A DNA stretch of 64,000 nt, taken from Microbacterium sp. LCT-H2 (GTDB taxonomy: Bacteria; Actinomycetota; Actinomycetes; Actinomycetales; Microbacteriaceae). Position numbers and translations under genes: made by a program. The first letter of the stretch is position 1. Every line of letters starts with the position of its first letter. Below are positions 35,320-44,800 of the stretch, in pieces. The notes beneath the pieces are model-generated. The model was given only the letters and a program-made list of their open reading frames with translations, ran no database searches and was not told the origin of the DNA. The DNA lies in contig NZ_MODW01000002.1 of the NCBI RefSeq assembly GCF_001866135.1, positions 518,917 to 582,916 of the forward strand, in the 5' to 3' direction.

Positions 35320-35880
35320 GTGCGTTCCCGACTCAACAGCCCTTTCGTCCTCCCCGTCCGTGACATCGTCCGGCGCCCGGGGGAGATGCGCGAGCACTCC
35401 TTCTCGGTGCCCCTGACGGAGCAGTGGGGGGAGGGCATCGTCTCCTTCGAGGCGGGCTCGGAACTCGATCTCGACGTGCGGCTGGAGTCCGTCCACGAGG
35501 GCATCCTCGTCACCGGAGAGGCGGAGGGCGAGTACGTCGGCGTGTGCGGTCGATGCCTCACCGACATCGCTCGGCCCGTCGAAGTCGAGTTCCAGGAGCT
35601 TTTCGCGTATCCTGGTGAGGAAGAAACTGACTTCGAGGTTCAAGACGACCACGTGGATCTTGAAACTCTCGTCAGGGATGCGGCCGTACTGGCCCTTCCT
35701 TTTCAGCCGGTGTGTCAGCCGGATTGCCTCGGGCTCGACCCGGTCACAGGCGAGAGGCTGACCGAGAGCACCGGAACGGAGCAGGCCGCTCCCATCGATC
35801 CTCGGTGGAGCGCGCTCCAGCAGATCACAGACCAGGACGGCACGGCAGAACGCGGTGCCGCCGAGAAAGAAGAGAGCTAG
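35320..35880 (+). CDS. YceD/DUF177 family protein
   Basis: 186 residues. DUF177 features: PFVLPVRDIVRRPGEMRE, the CGRCLTDI motif (paired Cys) at about residue 76, and a second pair in CQPDCLGL at about 129-133, together a probable metal site. It almost always precedes rpmF, as here with 2 nt between them, and is linked to 23S rRNA/ribosome assembly in other bacteria. The C-terminal tail is polar. The GTG start is set by TAGCAT exactly 6 nt upstream, predicting a leaderless mRNA. Confidence 0.9.
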   Translation: MRSRLNSPFVLPVRDIVRRPGEMREHSFSVPLTEQWGEGIVSFEAGSELDLDVRLESVHEGILVTGEAEGEYVGVCGRCLTDIARPVEVEFQELFAYPGEEETDFEVQDDHVDLETLVRDAAVLALPFQPVCQPDCLGLDPVTGERLTESTGTEQAAPIDPRWSALQQITDQDGTAERGAAEKEES

Positions 35881-35882
35881 TC

Positions 35883-36092
35883 ATGGCTGGTAACCCCCCG
35901 AAGCGCAAGGTCTCCCGTTCGAACACCCGCTCGCGCCGCGCGCAGTGGAAGGCCGAGGCCCCCGCGCTCGTCAAGACCATCGAGAACGGCAAGGTCGTCT
36001 ACAGCCGTCCGCACCAGGCGAAGGTCGTCACCGACTCGCAGGGCACCGAGCTCTTCCTCGAGTACAAGGGCCGCAAGGTCGCCGACGTCTGA
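35883..36092 (+). CDS. rpmF: 50S ribosomal protein L32
   Basis: 69 residues, [20 protein letters not shown] at the start, which is the conserved L32 N-terminus. The four zinc-binding cysteines of C+ type L32 are absent, so this is the zinc-independent form. Translated from an ATG 2 nt after the yceD stop, with GAAAGAAGAGAG before it; rnc follows after 10 nt. Confidence 0.95.
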   Translation: MAGNPPKRKVSRSNTRSRRAQWKAEAPALVKTIENGKVVYSRPHQAKVVTDSQGTELFLEYKGRKVADV

Positions 36093-36102
36093 GTCGCGAA
36101 CC

Positions 36103-36795
36103 GTGACGGAGGTCCCCGGGGGGACGAGGCCTCTCCCAGATAAGCTCCGCGTCGATATCGACGCGGAGCTTCTGGAGTTGGCCCTCACCCACCGCTCCTA
36201 CGCGTACGAGCACGGCGGCATCCCGCACAACGAGCGTCTCGAGTTCCTCGGCGACTCGGTGCTGGGTCAGGCCGTGACCGTCATGCTGTTCACGCGGCAC
36301 CCCGAGCTCGACGAGGGGGAGCTGGCGAAGCGCCGGGCGAGCGTCGTGTCGACGGTCGCGCTGGCGGAGGTCGCTCGCGGCATCGATCTCGGCAGCCACC
36401 TGCTGCTCGGGCGCGGTGAGGAGCAGACCGGTGGGCGCGACAAGGACTCGATCCTCGCGGACACCATGGAGGCCGTCATCGGCGCCACCTACCTGTCCGC
36501 TGGGCCCGAGGCCGCCACGGCGCTCGTCCTGCGACTGACTGAGCCGCTGCTGGCCGACCCCGAGCGGTACGGCGCGGCGATGGACCCCAAGACGAGCCTG
36601 CAGGAGCTCGCGGCCCGCCTCGGCGCCACGCCGCCGCAGTACTCCGTCGAGGCCAGCGGTCCCGACCACGACCGGCGTTTCACGGCGACCGTGGCGGTCG
36701 GCGACGTCCGGATGACGGGCACCGGCAGCAGCAAGAAGACGGCGGAGATGGCGGCCGCCCTCAGCGCCTGGCGCACGCTCAGCGAGCGTGCCTGA
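36103..36795 (+). CDS. rnc: Ribonuclease III
   Basis: 230 residues. The catalytic signature [13 protein letters not shown] is at about residue 44, the second metal site [12 protein letters not shown] at about 120, and the C-terminal dsRNA-binding domain ([14 protein letters not shown] to [15 protein letters not shown]) at about 155-228. It cleaves double-stranded RNA, including rRNA precursors. The start is a GTG 10 nt after rpmF; the stop lies inside the mutM start (8-nt overlap), so the two are coupled. Confidence 0.95.
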   Translation: MTEVPGGTRPLPDKLRVDIDAELLELALTHRSYAYEHGGIPHNERLEFLGDSVLGQAVTVMLFTRHPELDEGELAKRRASVVSTVALAEVARGIDLGSHLLLGRGEEQTGGRDKDSILADTMEAVIGATYLSAGPEAATALVLRLTEPLLADPERYGAAMDPKTSLQELAARLGATPPQYSVEASGPDHDRRFTATVAVGDVRMTGTGSSKKTAEMAAALSAWRTLSERA

Positions 36796-37651
36796 GCTCC
36801 CCGAGGTCGAGGTCGTCCGCTCCGGCCTCGCCCCTGCCGCGATCGACGCGGTCATCACGGGCGTCAGCGTCTTTGACGAACGCGCCCTCACCCGGCACAC
36901 CGCCGGAGCCGCGGACTTCGTGCAGCGCTTGGAGGGTCGCCGTTTCACGGCGGCCGCGCGGCGCGGCAAGTTCCTCTGGCTGCCTCTCGATTCCGATGAC
37001 TCCGCGCTGATCGCGCATCTGGGCATGAGCGGTCAGATGCTGCTCCGCGCGCCGGACGCGCCGTCCGAGCGCCACGAGCGGATCCGTCTGGGCATCGAGC
37101 ACCCGCGACACGGGGAGCTCGCGATCGTGTTCGCGGATCAGCGCACGTTCGGATCGCTCGCCGTCGATGCTCTCGTCGCCGATGGTCCCTCGCAGGTCCC
37201 GACGCAGGTGGCGCACATCGCACGTGACCCGCTCGACCCGTTCTTCGACGACGGGGTCTTCCGGGCCGCGCTCGCCCGGCGGCACAGCGCGATCAAGCGG
37301 GTGCTGCTGGACCAGGGCGTCGTGAGCGGCATCGGCAACATCTACGCCGACGAGTCGCTGTGGGCGGCCCGCATCCATCCGGAGACGCCGGCCGACGCCC
37401 TGCCGACTCGGACGGTGAACCGCCTGCTCGCCGAAGTGCGATCCGTGCTGCAGAAGGCTCTCGCCGAGGGCGGCACGAGCTTCGACGCCCAGTACGTCAA
37501 CGTCAACGGGCAGGCCGGTTACTTCGCGCACTCCCTGAACGCCTACGGTCGCGGAGGGAAGCCCTGCCCGCGCTGCGGCACGCCGATCACCCGTGCCGCG
37601 TTCATGAACCGCTCCTCGCACTTCTGCCCGCGCTGCCAGCGGAGGCGCTGA
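36788..37651 (+). CDS. mutM: Formamidopyrimidine-DNA glycosylase
   Basis: 287 residues. After removal of the initiator (GTG) the protein starts [13 protein letters not shown]; Pro2 is the Schiff-base nucleophile and Glu3 the catalytic acid. The H2TH helix contains [17 protein letters not shown]. The C-terminal zinc finger is [13 protein letters not shown] then [11 protein letters not shown]. It removes 8-oxoguanine from DNA. In many Actinobacteria smc follows directly; here a minus-strand block is inserted between them. Confidence 0.96.
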   Translation: MPELPEVEVVRSGLAPAAIDAVITGVSVFDERALTRHTAGAADFVQRLEGRRFTAAARRGKFLWLPLDSDDSALIAHLGMSGQMLLRAPDAPSERHERIRLGIEHPRHGELAIVFADQRTFGSLAVDALVADGPSQVPTQVAHIARDPLDPFFDDGVFRAALARRHSAIKRVLLDQGVVSGIGNIYADESLWAARIHPETPADALPTRTVNRLLAEVRSVLQKALAEGGTSFDAQYVNVNGQAGYFAHSLNAYGRGGKPCPRCGTPITRAAFMNRSSHFCPRCQRRR

Positions 37652-37665
37652 CGGTGACCCCGCGC

Positions 37666-37695
37666 GTGGCGGGCCGGATGCACCCGGCCCGCCAC
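37666..37695. terminator. Terminator between mutM and the ABC permease
   Basis: GTGGCGGGCCGG (37666-37677) and CCGGCCCGCCAC (37684-37695) form a perfect 12-bp stem with a 6-nt loop, between the convergent ends of mutM and the permease gene. No U-tract. Confidence 0.7.
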
Positions 37696-37699
37696 CGTC

Positions 37700-39019
37700 T
37701 CACGCCGGGGCAAAAGCGCGATTCAGCAGCGGGCGAGTCGCCCAGGTGCTCGCCCACACGACGCCGATGCCGACGGCGACGACGGTCGCGATGGTCATCA
37801 GCGAGAGGGGCGCGACGATCAGCGCGATGCCCACCAACGGGAACACGAGCACCGCAGCGCACAGCGCGGATCCGACCGCCGTGACCAGCAGTGGCGACAT
37901 GATCGCGCGACGGCGCGCGCGGTCCACGGTCTCGACCGGCATGCCCAGGTGGTGCAGGCTCTGGTGCAGGTCGTTCTTGTCGAGCACGTCCGAGGCCTGA
38001 TTCACGCCGACGGAGGCGGCCACCATGAGGAACGACCCGATGAGGGTGATGATGAGACCGGTCCGGATGTCCTCTGCGAGCGCGATGCTGGAGGGATCGT
38101 CGCTCGCCCCGATCGTGTCGAGGAGCGCGACGCCGGTGCCCGCGAAGACGGCCATGAAGCTCGCCATCGCGATGCCGCCGACCTGACGCCAGGCCGCTTT
38201 CGGAGAGTCGAGAACGAGGCGAGCGGCGAGCAGCCGCTCCGGGCGCTCCGCCCGCCGGAGCTGGCGTCCCGCCGAGACTTTCAGCACCCACGGTCCCAGC
38301 AGGTTGAGCACCATGAGCGCGAGGGCGAACATCGCCGCGAGCACGGCGATGGTCGCCACGACCCCGCCAATCATGGGGAAGACCTGGATGAGCACGAACG
38401 CGGTGGCGATGCCCACGACCGCGATGACGGCGCGGATCCAGTGCACGTTCGTCGGCGCCGTGCGCGTGCGAACCCCGAGCGGCGAGATCACGACCCGACG
38501 AAGCCCCACCACGGCGCTGCCCGCGGCGAGCAGCAGGACGCCGCCCACGACGGCGGCGATCATAGCCGGAGGGAGCATGACCGCCTGCGTGCCGAGCGGT
38601 TCTCCCCGGAACGGGATGAGACCGATCACCGGGCTCAGGGCCAAGTGGCCGCCGATGCCGATGACGGCGCCGGCGGCGGCGACGAGGACAGACTCGACGA
38701 CGGTGGCCGTCGTGACCCCTCCCGGGGTCACCCCGAGCAGGCGCAGCGTGGACAGCCTCTCGTCGCGGCGTCGAGCGGACAACCGGGCAGCGGCGCCGCC
38801 GAGGGAGGTCAGCGGCACCACGAGGAGGACGAGCGCGATGGCGGCGAGAGCCTGGTAGAGCACGGCATCATCGTCGGTCCAGGTCCAGAAGGCCTGGGCG
38901 CCGCCGATCACTGTGAGCACGAGGGTCGTGACCACGCCGAACGCGACGATCGGCAGGGCGAGGACGCTGCGCTGTCCGGGAGCCGGACGAAGAAGCAGGG
39001 CGAGGACGGAGAGATTCAT
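37700..39019 (-). CDS. ABC transporter permease (FtsX/MacB family)
   Basis: 439 residues with about eight to ten hydrophobic segments. The layout matches FtsX-type permeases: one N-terminal helix (LALPIVAFGVVTTLVLTVI), a linker with LSARRRDERLSTLRLLGVTPGGV, a helix cluster, and a second FtsX copy ending in VVAVGIGVVWASTWATRPL. It overlaps the ATPase stop by 4 nt (ATGA). The pair resembles exporters of antimicrobial peptides or lipoproteins. Substrate unknown. Confidence 0.9.
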   Translation of the reverse strand: MNLSVLALLLRPAPGQRSVLALPIVAFGVVTTLVLTVIGGAQAFWTWTDDDAVLYQALAAIALVLLVVPLTSLGGAAARLSARRRDERLSTLRLLGVTPGGVTTATVVESVLVAAAGAVIGIGGHLALSPVIGLIPFRGEPLGTQAVMLPPAMIAAVVGGVLLLAAGSAVVGLRRVVISPLGVRTRTAPTNVHWIRAVIAVVGIATAFVLIQVFPMIGGVVATIAVLAAMFALALMVLNLLGPWVLKVSAGRQLRRAERPERLLAARLVLDSPKAAWRQVGGIAMASFMAVFAGTGVALLDTIGASDDPSSIALAEDIRTGLIITLIGSFLMVAASVGVNQASDVLDKNDLHQSLHHLGMPVETVDRARRRAIMSPLLVTAVGSALCAAVLVFPLVGIALIVAPLSLMTIATVVAVGIGVVWASTWATRPLLNRAFAPA

Positions 39020-39711
39020 GCGTTGACCGCCGAGCCGAGGATACGGCCGTCGCGGACGGCGACCGTGCGCGTGCAGCGTGCGGCGACGTCGGCGTCGTGC
39101 GTGACGACGATGAGGGTGCGGCCCTGCCCGGTCGTGGACCACAGGAGCGCGTCCATGACCTCGGCGGAGGTGTGCGAGTCCAGGGCCCCGGTCGGTTCGT
39201 CCGCGAAGACGAGGTCCGCACCCGTCGCCTGGGCCCGCGCGATCGCCACGCGCTGCGCCTGTCCTCCGGAGAGCTCGCCGATGCGCCGATCCTCCATGCC
39301 GCCGAGACCCAGCGCCGCGAGCCACGACGCCGCGTGGGGGAGGGCGTCCTTCTTGGCGACGCCGTTGATCATCGAGGCGAGGGCGACGTTCTCCACCGCC
39401 GTCAGCTCGGGGATCAGCAGTCCCTGCTGGAAGACGAACCCGAAGCGCTCGCGACGCAGCCGGGAGCGCGCCGCCTCACCCAGCGCGGTCACGTCGATGG
39501 CCGTGCCCGTCGAGGGCTGGAAGACCACGCGGCCGCTGTCCGGGGCGGTGATTCCCGCCAGCACGTGCAGGAGCGTCGTCTTCCCCGAGCCCGACGCGCC
39601 CATGATGGCGACGGACTCGCCACGGTGCACCGCGAGGTCGACACCGGCGAGGGCGTGGGTGACACCGTAGGTCTTGACGAGGGCGTGGGCTTCGATCACG
39701 GGTGTGTTCAT
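39016..39711 (-). CDS. ABC transporter ATP-binding protein (MacB/LolD type)
   Basis: 231 residues, one nucleotide-binding domain. Walker A is GASGSGKTTLL, the Q-loop VFQQGLLIPELTAVEN, the signature LSGGQAQRVAIARA, Walker B LVFADEPTGALDS and the H-loop VVTHDADVAARC. The DEPTGALD form is typical of the MacB/LolD/FtsE subfamily, which pairs with FtsX permeases such as the overlapping next gene. The start is the ATG at 39711; a 30-codon extension upstream looks non-coding. Confidence 0.92.
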   Translation of the reverse strand: MNTPVIEAHALVKTYGVTHALAGVDLAVHRGESVAIMGASGSGKTTLLHVLAGITAPDSGRVVFQPSTGTAIDVTALGEAARSRLRRERFGFVFQQGLLIPELTAVENVALASMINGVAKKDALPHAASWLAALGLGGMEDRRIGELSGGQAQRVAIARAQATGADLVFADEPTGALDSHTSAEVMDALLWSTTGQGRTLIVVTHDADVAARCTRTVAVRDGRILGSAVNA

Positions 39712-39766
39712 GTTCCCAGCCTCGCCGTGGGGCCGTGCCGGTGTCGTCGGCCCGGCGGATGAAGCT

Positions 39767-39806
39767 GAGCGGTGGCCGTCATCCGGGAGGATGACGACCA
39801 CCGCTC
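39767..39806 (-). terminator. Terminator after the double-GNAT gene
   Basis: GAGCGGTGG-c-CGTCATCC and GGATGACG-a-CCACCGCTC form an 18-position stem with a single C/A mismatch and a GGGA loop. It lies 4 nt beyond the GNAT stop and before the ABC operon. Confidence 0.7.
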
Positions 39807-39810
39807 GTCG

Positions 39811-40890
39811 TCAGATCTTCTTCTGCCACGCCCCTGCGTACGACACGGGCACGAAGCCGATCGCCTCGTTGATGTCGAGCATCGGCCGGTTCTCCTCCGC
39901 ATTGAACGTCGAGACCACGGTGGACCCCGGGACGAGCTCCCGCCAGCGCAGGAGGTTGGCGCATTTGACGATCGTGCCGAGGCGGTGACCGCGGTGATCC
40001 TTCGCGACCAGCGTCCCGAACTGGTGGGTGGTCCCGGTCTTCTCCGCGCTGATCAGCAGCTCGTTGTACGCGACCAGCGTGCCGGTGGGGACGTGCTCCA
40101 CCACCACCACGGAGACCGTCTGCCCGGCTCCGGTGAGACGCGCATCGCGGCGGACCACCCGCTCCGCGTCATAGACCTCGGCGACGAAGTCCATGTCTCC
40201 GCTGGGGGCGTCGGTCGACAGCCGGGCGAGGATGTCGGCGTAGCCCGCGCGGAACTCGGGCGGAGTGGGGAGCTGCCACTCGACCACGCGATAGTCCGGT
40301 CCCGCCGCCGTGAGCGCGGCGTCCAACGCCCGGTGCAGGGGCTCCGGATCGGCGCGCAGGTCGAGCTCGCTGTTGCGCTCGACCTGTTCCAGCGTGAAGC
40401 CGTGCGCCTCGACGACGTCGCTCAGCGGTGTCGCCGGGACCCGTCCCCAGCCGGTCCGGGGCCGGAGCATGCGGTCGGCCTCCTCGGGCCGGTGCAGGGT
40501 CCAGATCTGGAGGACGCTCCGACCGCGCTCCCTCGCCTCGGTCTCGGCGCGGTCGAGCAGCGCGTCCTCGACACCGCGCCCGGTGTGGGCGGCCGGAACG
40601 AGGAGGTCGATCTCCGCGGCGCGCGCGTCCTTCTCCTGCGCGAAGGACAGGGTCACCATGCCGATGATGTCGTCCCCCTCCCGGGCGACGAATCCGAGAT
40701 CCAGCGCATCGGAGTCGTCCTGCCAGTTCGGCAGCATCTGCGCGGCGTCCGGGGCGAGGTCGGGGAGACCGACCTGCTCGTCGCAGATCTGTCGGTTGAG
40801 GGCACCGTAGGCCCGGAAGTCCGCGGCGTTCGCATCGGTGAGGGTGGCCGGGACGATCAGCGGCGTGATCGTCAGTGCGGCGGTCGTCAT
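39811..40890 (-). CDS. Double-domain GNAT acetyltransferase
   Basis: 359 residues containing two GNAT folds in tandem. The first (about 1-170) has AEIDLLVPAAHTGRGVEDALLDRA as its acetyl-CoA loop region, with a degenerate form of the R/QxxGxG/A motif. The second (about 180-359) has the better QFGTLVAKDHRGHRLGTIVKCANL and AEENRPMLDINEAIGFVPV. The usual pattern in such fusions is one active and one structural copy. The ATG at 40890 has AAGGAC 6 nt upstream. Acceptor unknown. It follows a strong hairpin after the small-ORF cluster. Confidence 0.87.
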   Translation of the reverse strand: MTTAALTITPLIVPATLTDANAADFRAYGALNRQICDEQVGLPDLAPDAAQMLPNWQDDSDALDLGFVAREGDDIIGMVTLSFAQEKDARAAEIDLLVPAAHTGRGVEDALLDRAETEARERGRSVLQIWTLHRPEEADRMLRPRTGWGRVPATPLSDVVEAHGFTLEQVERNSELDLRADPEPLHRALDAALTAAGPDYRVVEWQLPTPPEFRAGYADILARLSTDAPSGDMDFVAEVYDAERVVRRDARLTGAGQTVSVVVVEHVPTGTLVAYNELLISAEKTGTTHQFGTLVAKDHRGHRLGTIVKCANLLRWRELVPGSTVVSTFNAEENRPMLDINEAIGFVPVSYAGAWQKKI

Positions 40891-40932
40891 GTCAGGTCCT
40901 TCGTGTCGGAGGGAGGTGGAGGTGCCGGGTGC

Positions 40933-40970
40933 CCCGGCGTCCGTCCGCAGGTGCACGGACGGACGCCGGG
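40933..40970 (-). terminator. Hairpin between the small-ORF cluster and the GNAT gene
   Basis: CCCGGCGTCCGTCC (40933-40946) pairs perfectly with GGACGGACGCCGGG (40957-40970); one more G-C pair extends the stem to 15 bp, leaving an 8-nt loop. It probably ends the small-ORF transcript, with the GNAT gene reached only by read-through or its own promoter. Confidence 0.65.
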
Positions 40971-40999
40971 CCGGTGTCGAGGTGGTCGTCATCGCCCGG

Positions 41000-41284
41000 T
41001 CAGCGCATTCCGCGCTGCATGTCGTGCATGAGGAGGGCGTGCGATTCCGCGGCCGAGCGGTGACGCTGCTCTCCGACGAGGAACAGGTCGCCGGGATCGA
41101 CGGTCCACGACCGGCGCGGACGACGGGGCCGCTGCGCCCGCTGGAACAGCCAGAGGCCGATCCGGAGCGAGAGGCGGTCCGCGATGCCGAGCTCACGGAG
41201 CTCGTCGTCGCGGGGGATCTGGAGGACCTCGCGGTCCTCGGTATCGGGCGGATGGGTGGTGCTGCGTGACAGCGTGATGTTCAC
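41000..41284 (-). CDS. Small hypothetical protein (94 aa)
   Basis: 94 residues, not recognised with certainty. It starts with VNITLSRSTTHPP at a GTG that has GAAGGA 7 nt upstream. The centre, IPRDDELRELGIADRLSLRI then GLWLFQRAQRPRRPRRSW, would form an amphipathic helix followed by a very basic patch. The end is polar and Met/His-containing (LLMHDMQRGMR). No signal peptide. I recall similar small proteins in other Microbacteriaceae but could not check. It is the last member of a compact minus-strand cluster. Confidence 0.55.
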   Translation of the reverse strand: MNITLSRSTTHPPDTEDREVLQIPRDDELRELGIADRLSLRIGLWLFQRAQRPRRPRRSWTVDPGDLFLVGEQRHRSAAESHALLMHDMQRGMR

Positions 41285-41418
41285 GATGGTTCCTTCGAAA
41301 GGGATGGATGGGTGCGGAAGCACCACGCCAGGACCGAGTCGTCGGCCGCGGCGGGTGCGGACGAGAGCAGCGCCTGTGGCGCCGCGGAATGCGGAGGCCG
41401 GAGGCGGCGGGGATCCAT
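41281..41418 (-). CDS. Possible 45-aa small ORF
   Basis: 45 codons starting MDPRRLRPPHSAAPQALL and ending LSKEPS. The stop overlaps the next GTG (GTGA), an arrangement used for translational coupling elsewhere in this window. Against it: no Shine-Dalgarno before the ATG, which lies within a set of GGATC/GATCC repeats that could fold. Composition is ordinary. It could simply be an untranslated spacer. Confidence 0.25.
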   Translation of the reverse strand: MDPRRLRPPHSAAPQALLSSAPAAADDSVLAWCFRTHPSLSKEPS

Positions 41419-41500
41419 GATCCAAGGGGATCAGAGGGTGGGTCGCGACAGAACAGGCGGGAGAAGACCCGGATCGGGCCTGCGTTCCCAGGCTGCGGTT

Positions 41501-41614
41501 CTAGCCGAGCGAGCCGTGACGGACGCCGGCGGTCACCGATGCCGCGAGGCGCGGCGCGGAGTGCGCGGGCGCGGCGAGGCCAAAGACCTCTGCGGTGTGC
41601 TGAGTGATCATCAT
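41501..41614 (-). CDS. Small ORF (37 aa) with strong expression signals
   Basis: 37 residues, MMITQHTAEVFGLAAPAH then SAPRLAASVTAGVRHGSLG. It has the best ribosome-binding site in the window, AAAGGAGG 6 nt before the ATG, and a well-formed promoter 35-64 nt upstream. Ala-rich with three His; no Cys and no hydrophobic helix long enough for a membrane anchor. It could be a functional micro-protein, a leader peptide for the downstream ORFs, or a precursor peptide. No family recognised. Confidence 0.5.
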   Translation of the reverse strand: MMITQHTAEVFGLAAPAHSAPRLAASVTAGVRHGSLG

Positions 41615-41648
41615 CGGTAACCTCCTTTCGTGTGGCGATCCGGAGGCC

Positions 41649-41678
41649 ACCGTAGCGAAACTCTCAGGAGATCGTCAA
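41649..41678 (-). promoter_or_regulatory. Promoter of the small-ORF cluster
   Basis: On the minus strand, TTGACG (41678-41673), an 18-bp spacer and TACGGT (41654-41649). The predicted start leaves a leader of about 28 nt containing the AAAGGAGG site. This is the only clear -35/-10 pair noticed in the window. The remaining bases up to smc (41679-41804) hold a TAGCGT box near 41769 and no ORF. Confidence 0.6.
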
Positions 41679-41804
41679 GCATTTCGTGGTAGCACCGGCG
41701 TGTCGCGATCGCACCGGGTCCGCGATGACCGCGCGGGATACCGGCCGTTCCGCGGGATTCCGGTAGCGTAGCGGCGTGAATCTCCCCGGACGAGCGGTCG
41801 CCCC

Positions 41805-44800
41805 ATGCACCTGAAGAGCCTGACGCTCAAGGGGTTCAAGTCGTTCGCGCAGCCCACGTCCTTCGTGTTCGAGCCCGGCGTCACGTGCATCGTCGGGCCG
41901 AACGGCTCCGGCAAGTCCAACGTCGTCGACGCCCTCGCCTGGGTGATGGGGGAGCAGGGGGCGAAGACGCTTCGCGGCGGCAAGATGGAGGACGTCATCT
42001 TCGCGGGCACCTCGACCCGCGGACCCCTCGGGCGCGCCGAGGTGCAGCTCACGATCGACAATGCCGACGGCGCGCTGCCGATCGAGTACGCCGAGGTGAC
42101 GATCAGCCGCACCCTCTTCCGCAACGGCTCCAGCGAGTACGCCATCAACGGCGAGAGCTGCCGTCTGCTCGATGTGCAGGAGCTGCTCAGCGACTCCGGC
42201 CTGGGCCGGGAGATGCACGTCATCGTGGGTCAGGGGCGGCTCGACACCGTGCTCCAGGCCTCGCCGGAGGATCGACGCGGCTTCATCGAGGAGGCGGCCG
42301 GCATCCTGAAGCACCGTCGGCGCAAGGAAAAGACGCTGCGCAAGCTCGACGCGATGGAGGCTAACCTCACCCGTCTGAGCGACCTTGCCGGGGAGATCCG
42401 CCGTCAGCTCAAGCCCCTCGGACGCCAGGCGGAGATCGCGCGCGAGGCGCAGACCATCGCCGCCGTCGTGCGCGATGCCAAGGCACGACTGTTCGCCGAC
42501 GACGTCGTGGCGCTGCGCACGGCCCTCGCGGACCACACCCGGACCGAGCAGGAGCGGCACACGGAGCGTCTCGTGCTGTCCGACCAAGCCGAGACCGTGC
42601 GCGCCGGGATCGCTCGTCTGGAGAAGAACCAGAACTCGATCGCGGTCGACGAGGCGCGCAGCGTCGCGTTCGGACTCGAACAGGTGCAGGAGCGCATGCG
42701 GGGCCTGTACACGCTCGCCAACCAGCGCCTTGCGCTCCTCGGGTCCGAGGAGGACGACGCGGCCGTGACCGCGGTGACCGTCACACAGGCGACCATCGAC
42801 GAGGCGAAGGAGGACATCGAGACGATCTCCTCCGGCCTCGGCGACGCTCAGGATGCCGCGGCTGCGGCCAGCCGCGAGGTCGTGAACGCCCGCGCCGAGC
42901 TCGACACGCTCGATGTCGACATCGCGGAGCAGAGCGCGCTCGTCTCCGAGTACGACATGCGGCTTTCGTCTCTCCGCGGGAACGCCGATGCGGCCGCGTC
43001 GGCATTGGCCGCGGTCCGCGGCGCGGTGCTGCGTCAGGAGAACGCGCTCGAGGCCGCGCACGCCCGACGACGCGAGGCCGAAGAGGCCCTGGACGCGATC
43101 GACGATGCGGAAGCTCCCGAGGGCACGGCCGTCGAGTACGCCGCCGCCTACGAGAGCGCCCAGCGTGCGGCGACGGCGGCGGAGGCGGAGCGCGAGAGCC
43201 TGCGTGAACGCCTGCACGCCGCGGAGCGCGAGGTCGACGCCCTCACGGCGAAGGCCGCTGCGTTGAGCAGTGCGCTGTCGCTGTCAGGAGGTGCCGCCGA
43301 GATCGTTGCGGAGGGCGGCCCCGGAATCCGCGGTCTCGTCGGCGATGCCGTGCAGGTGCGGGCGGGATACGAAGCCGCGATCGCGGCCGTGCTCGGTCCG
43401 CTGGCCGAGGGTGTGCTGGTCGGTTCCCCGGACGATGCCTTCGCCCTCGCGGCGGAGGCCGCAGAGCGCCGCCGGGGCGTGGTCGACTTCGTGGTCGCCG
43501 ACGCCCCGAGGGAGAACCCCACCCCTCCGGACGTCGAGGGTGTGCTCGCCGCGACCGAGACGGTGACCGCGCCGGACGGCGTTCTCGGGATCCTGGCGCA
43601 CGTGCTCATCGCCGTGGACCTCGATGCCGCGCGGGCCGCGCGGCGCGCTCTCGATGCTGCGGGCGACGCGTCGACTACGATCGTGACCACCGGAGGCGAC
43701 GTCATCACCGCCCAGACCCTGCGGACCGGCTCCGGAGGGGAGCGCTCTCGCCTCGAACTCGCGGCCGAGCGCGATGCCGCGACCGAGCGGCTCACCGAGA
43801 TCCAGATCGTCGTCGACTCCCTGCGCGAGGCGCGCCTCGACGCCGACGAGGCCGTGGAGGAGACGCGGCGGCAGGCGAAGGACGCGCTGCGCGCCCTTCG
43901 CGAGCACGACGCCGCCCTGGCGACGCACGCGGAGCAGGTCAACAAGGTGACCGTGCGCCATGAGGCCGCTGTCGCCGAATGCGACCGCCTCGAGACCGGT
44001 CTCGCCCAGGCGCAGGCCGCCGTGGCGGACGCGGAGGCGAAGGCGGAGACCGCGAAGGCGGAGCTCGACGCTGCCGTCGCGGCGCCGCGTCCGGTGCTCG
44101 ACGCGTCGGCGCGGGATGGTCTGCTGGAGGCCCTGGAGCGGGCCCGCGAGGGCGAGGTCCGTGCCCGCCTGGAGGTCGAGACCCTGCGCGAGCGGGTCCG
44201 TGCCGCGCAGTCTCGGGTGACCGCGTTGGAGCGGCAGCGCGAGCAGGAGCGGGACGCGGCCGCGGAGGCCGCCCGCCGCGCCGTCATCCGCCGGGCGCAG
44301 CGCGAGGCCGCCTCCGGGGTCGTGGACGAGCTGCCGCGCATCCTCGACTCCCTCGACCGCTCGGTCACCGAGGCGCGGGTCGCGCTGGCGGAGGCGGAAG
44401 CCGCGCGGTCGGCGCAGAACGAGGAGCTCGTCGCGCTGCGCACCCAGGAATCGTCGCTGCGGGAGCGCCTTGCCGGGCTCACGGAGAGCGTGCACGGCCT
44501 GGAGCTGCAGATCCACGAGAAGAAGCTCCACCTGAACAGCCTGTTGGAGCGCGTGTCCTCGGAGCTCTCGCTGGACGAGGACGTGCTCGTCGCCGAGTAC
44601 GGTCCTGATCAGCTCGTGCCGCGGGATCCCGGGACGGAGCCGGCCGACGGCGAACTGCTCGACGACACCGCGATCCCGTTCGACCGGCGCATCCAGCAGC
44701 GGCGCCTGGCGGACGCGGAGCGGAAGCTCGCCCAGCTCGGGCGGGTCAACCCGCTCGCGCTGGAGGAGTTCGCCGCCCTGGAGCAGCGCCACGCGTTCCT

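Noticed and set aside
39712..39801. 30-codon extension of the ABC ATPase
   Set aside because: It runs through the strong GNAT terminator hairpin and does not look like ABC sequence; the ATG at 39711 starts at the domain edge.
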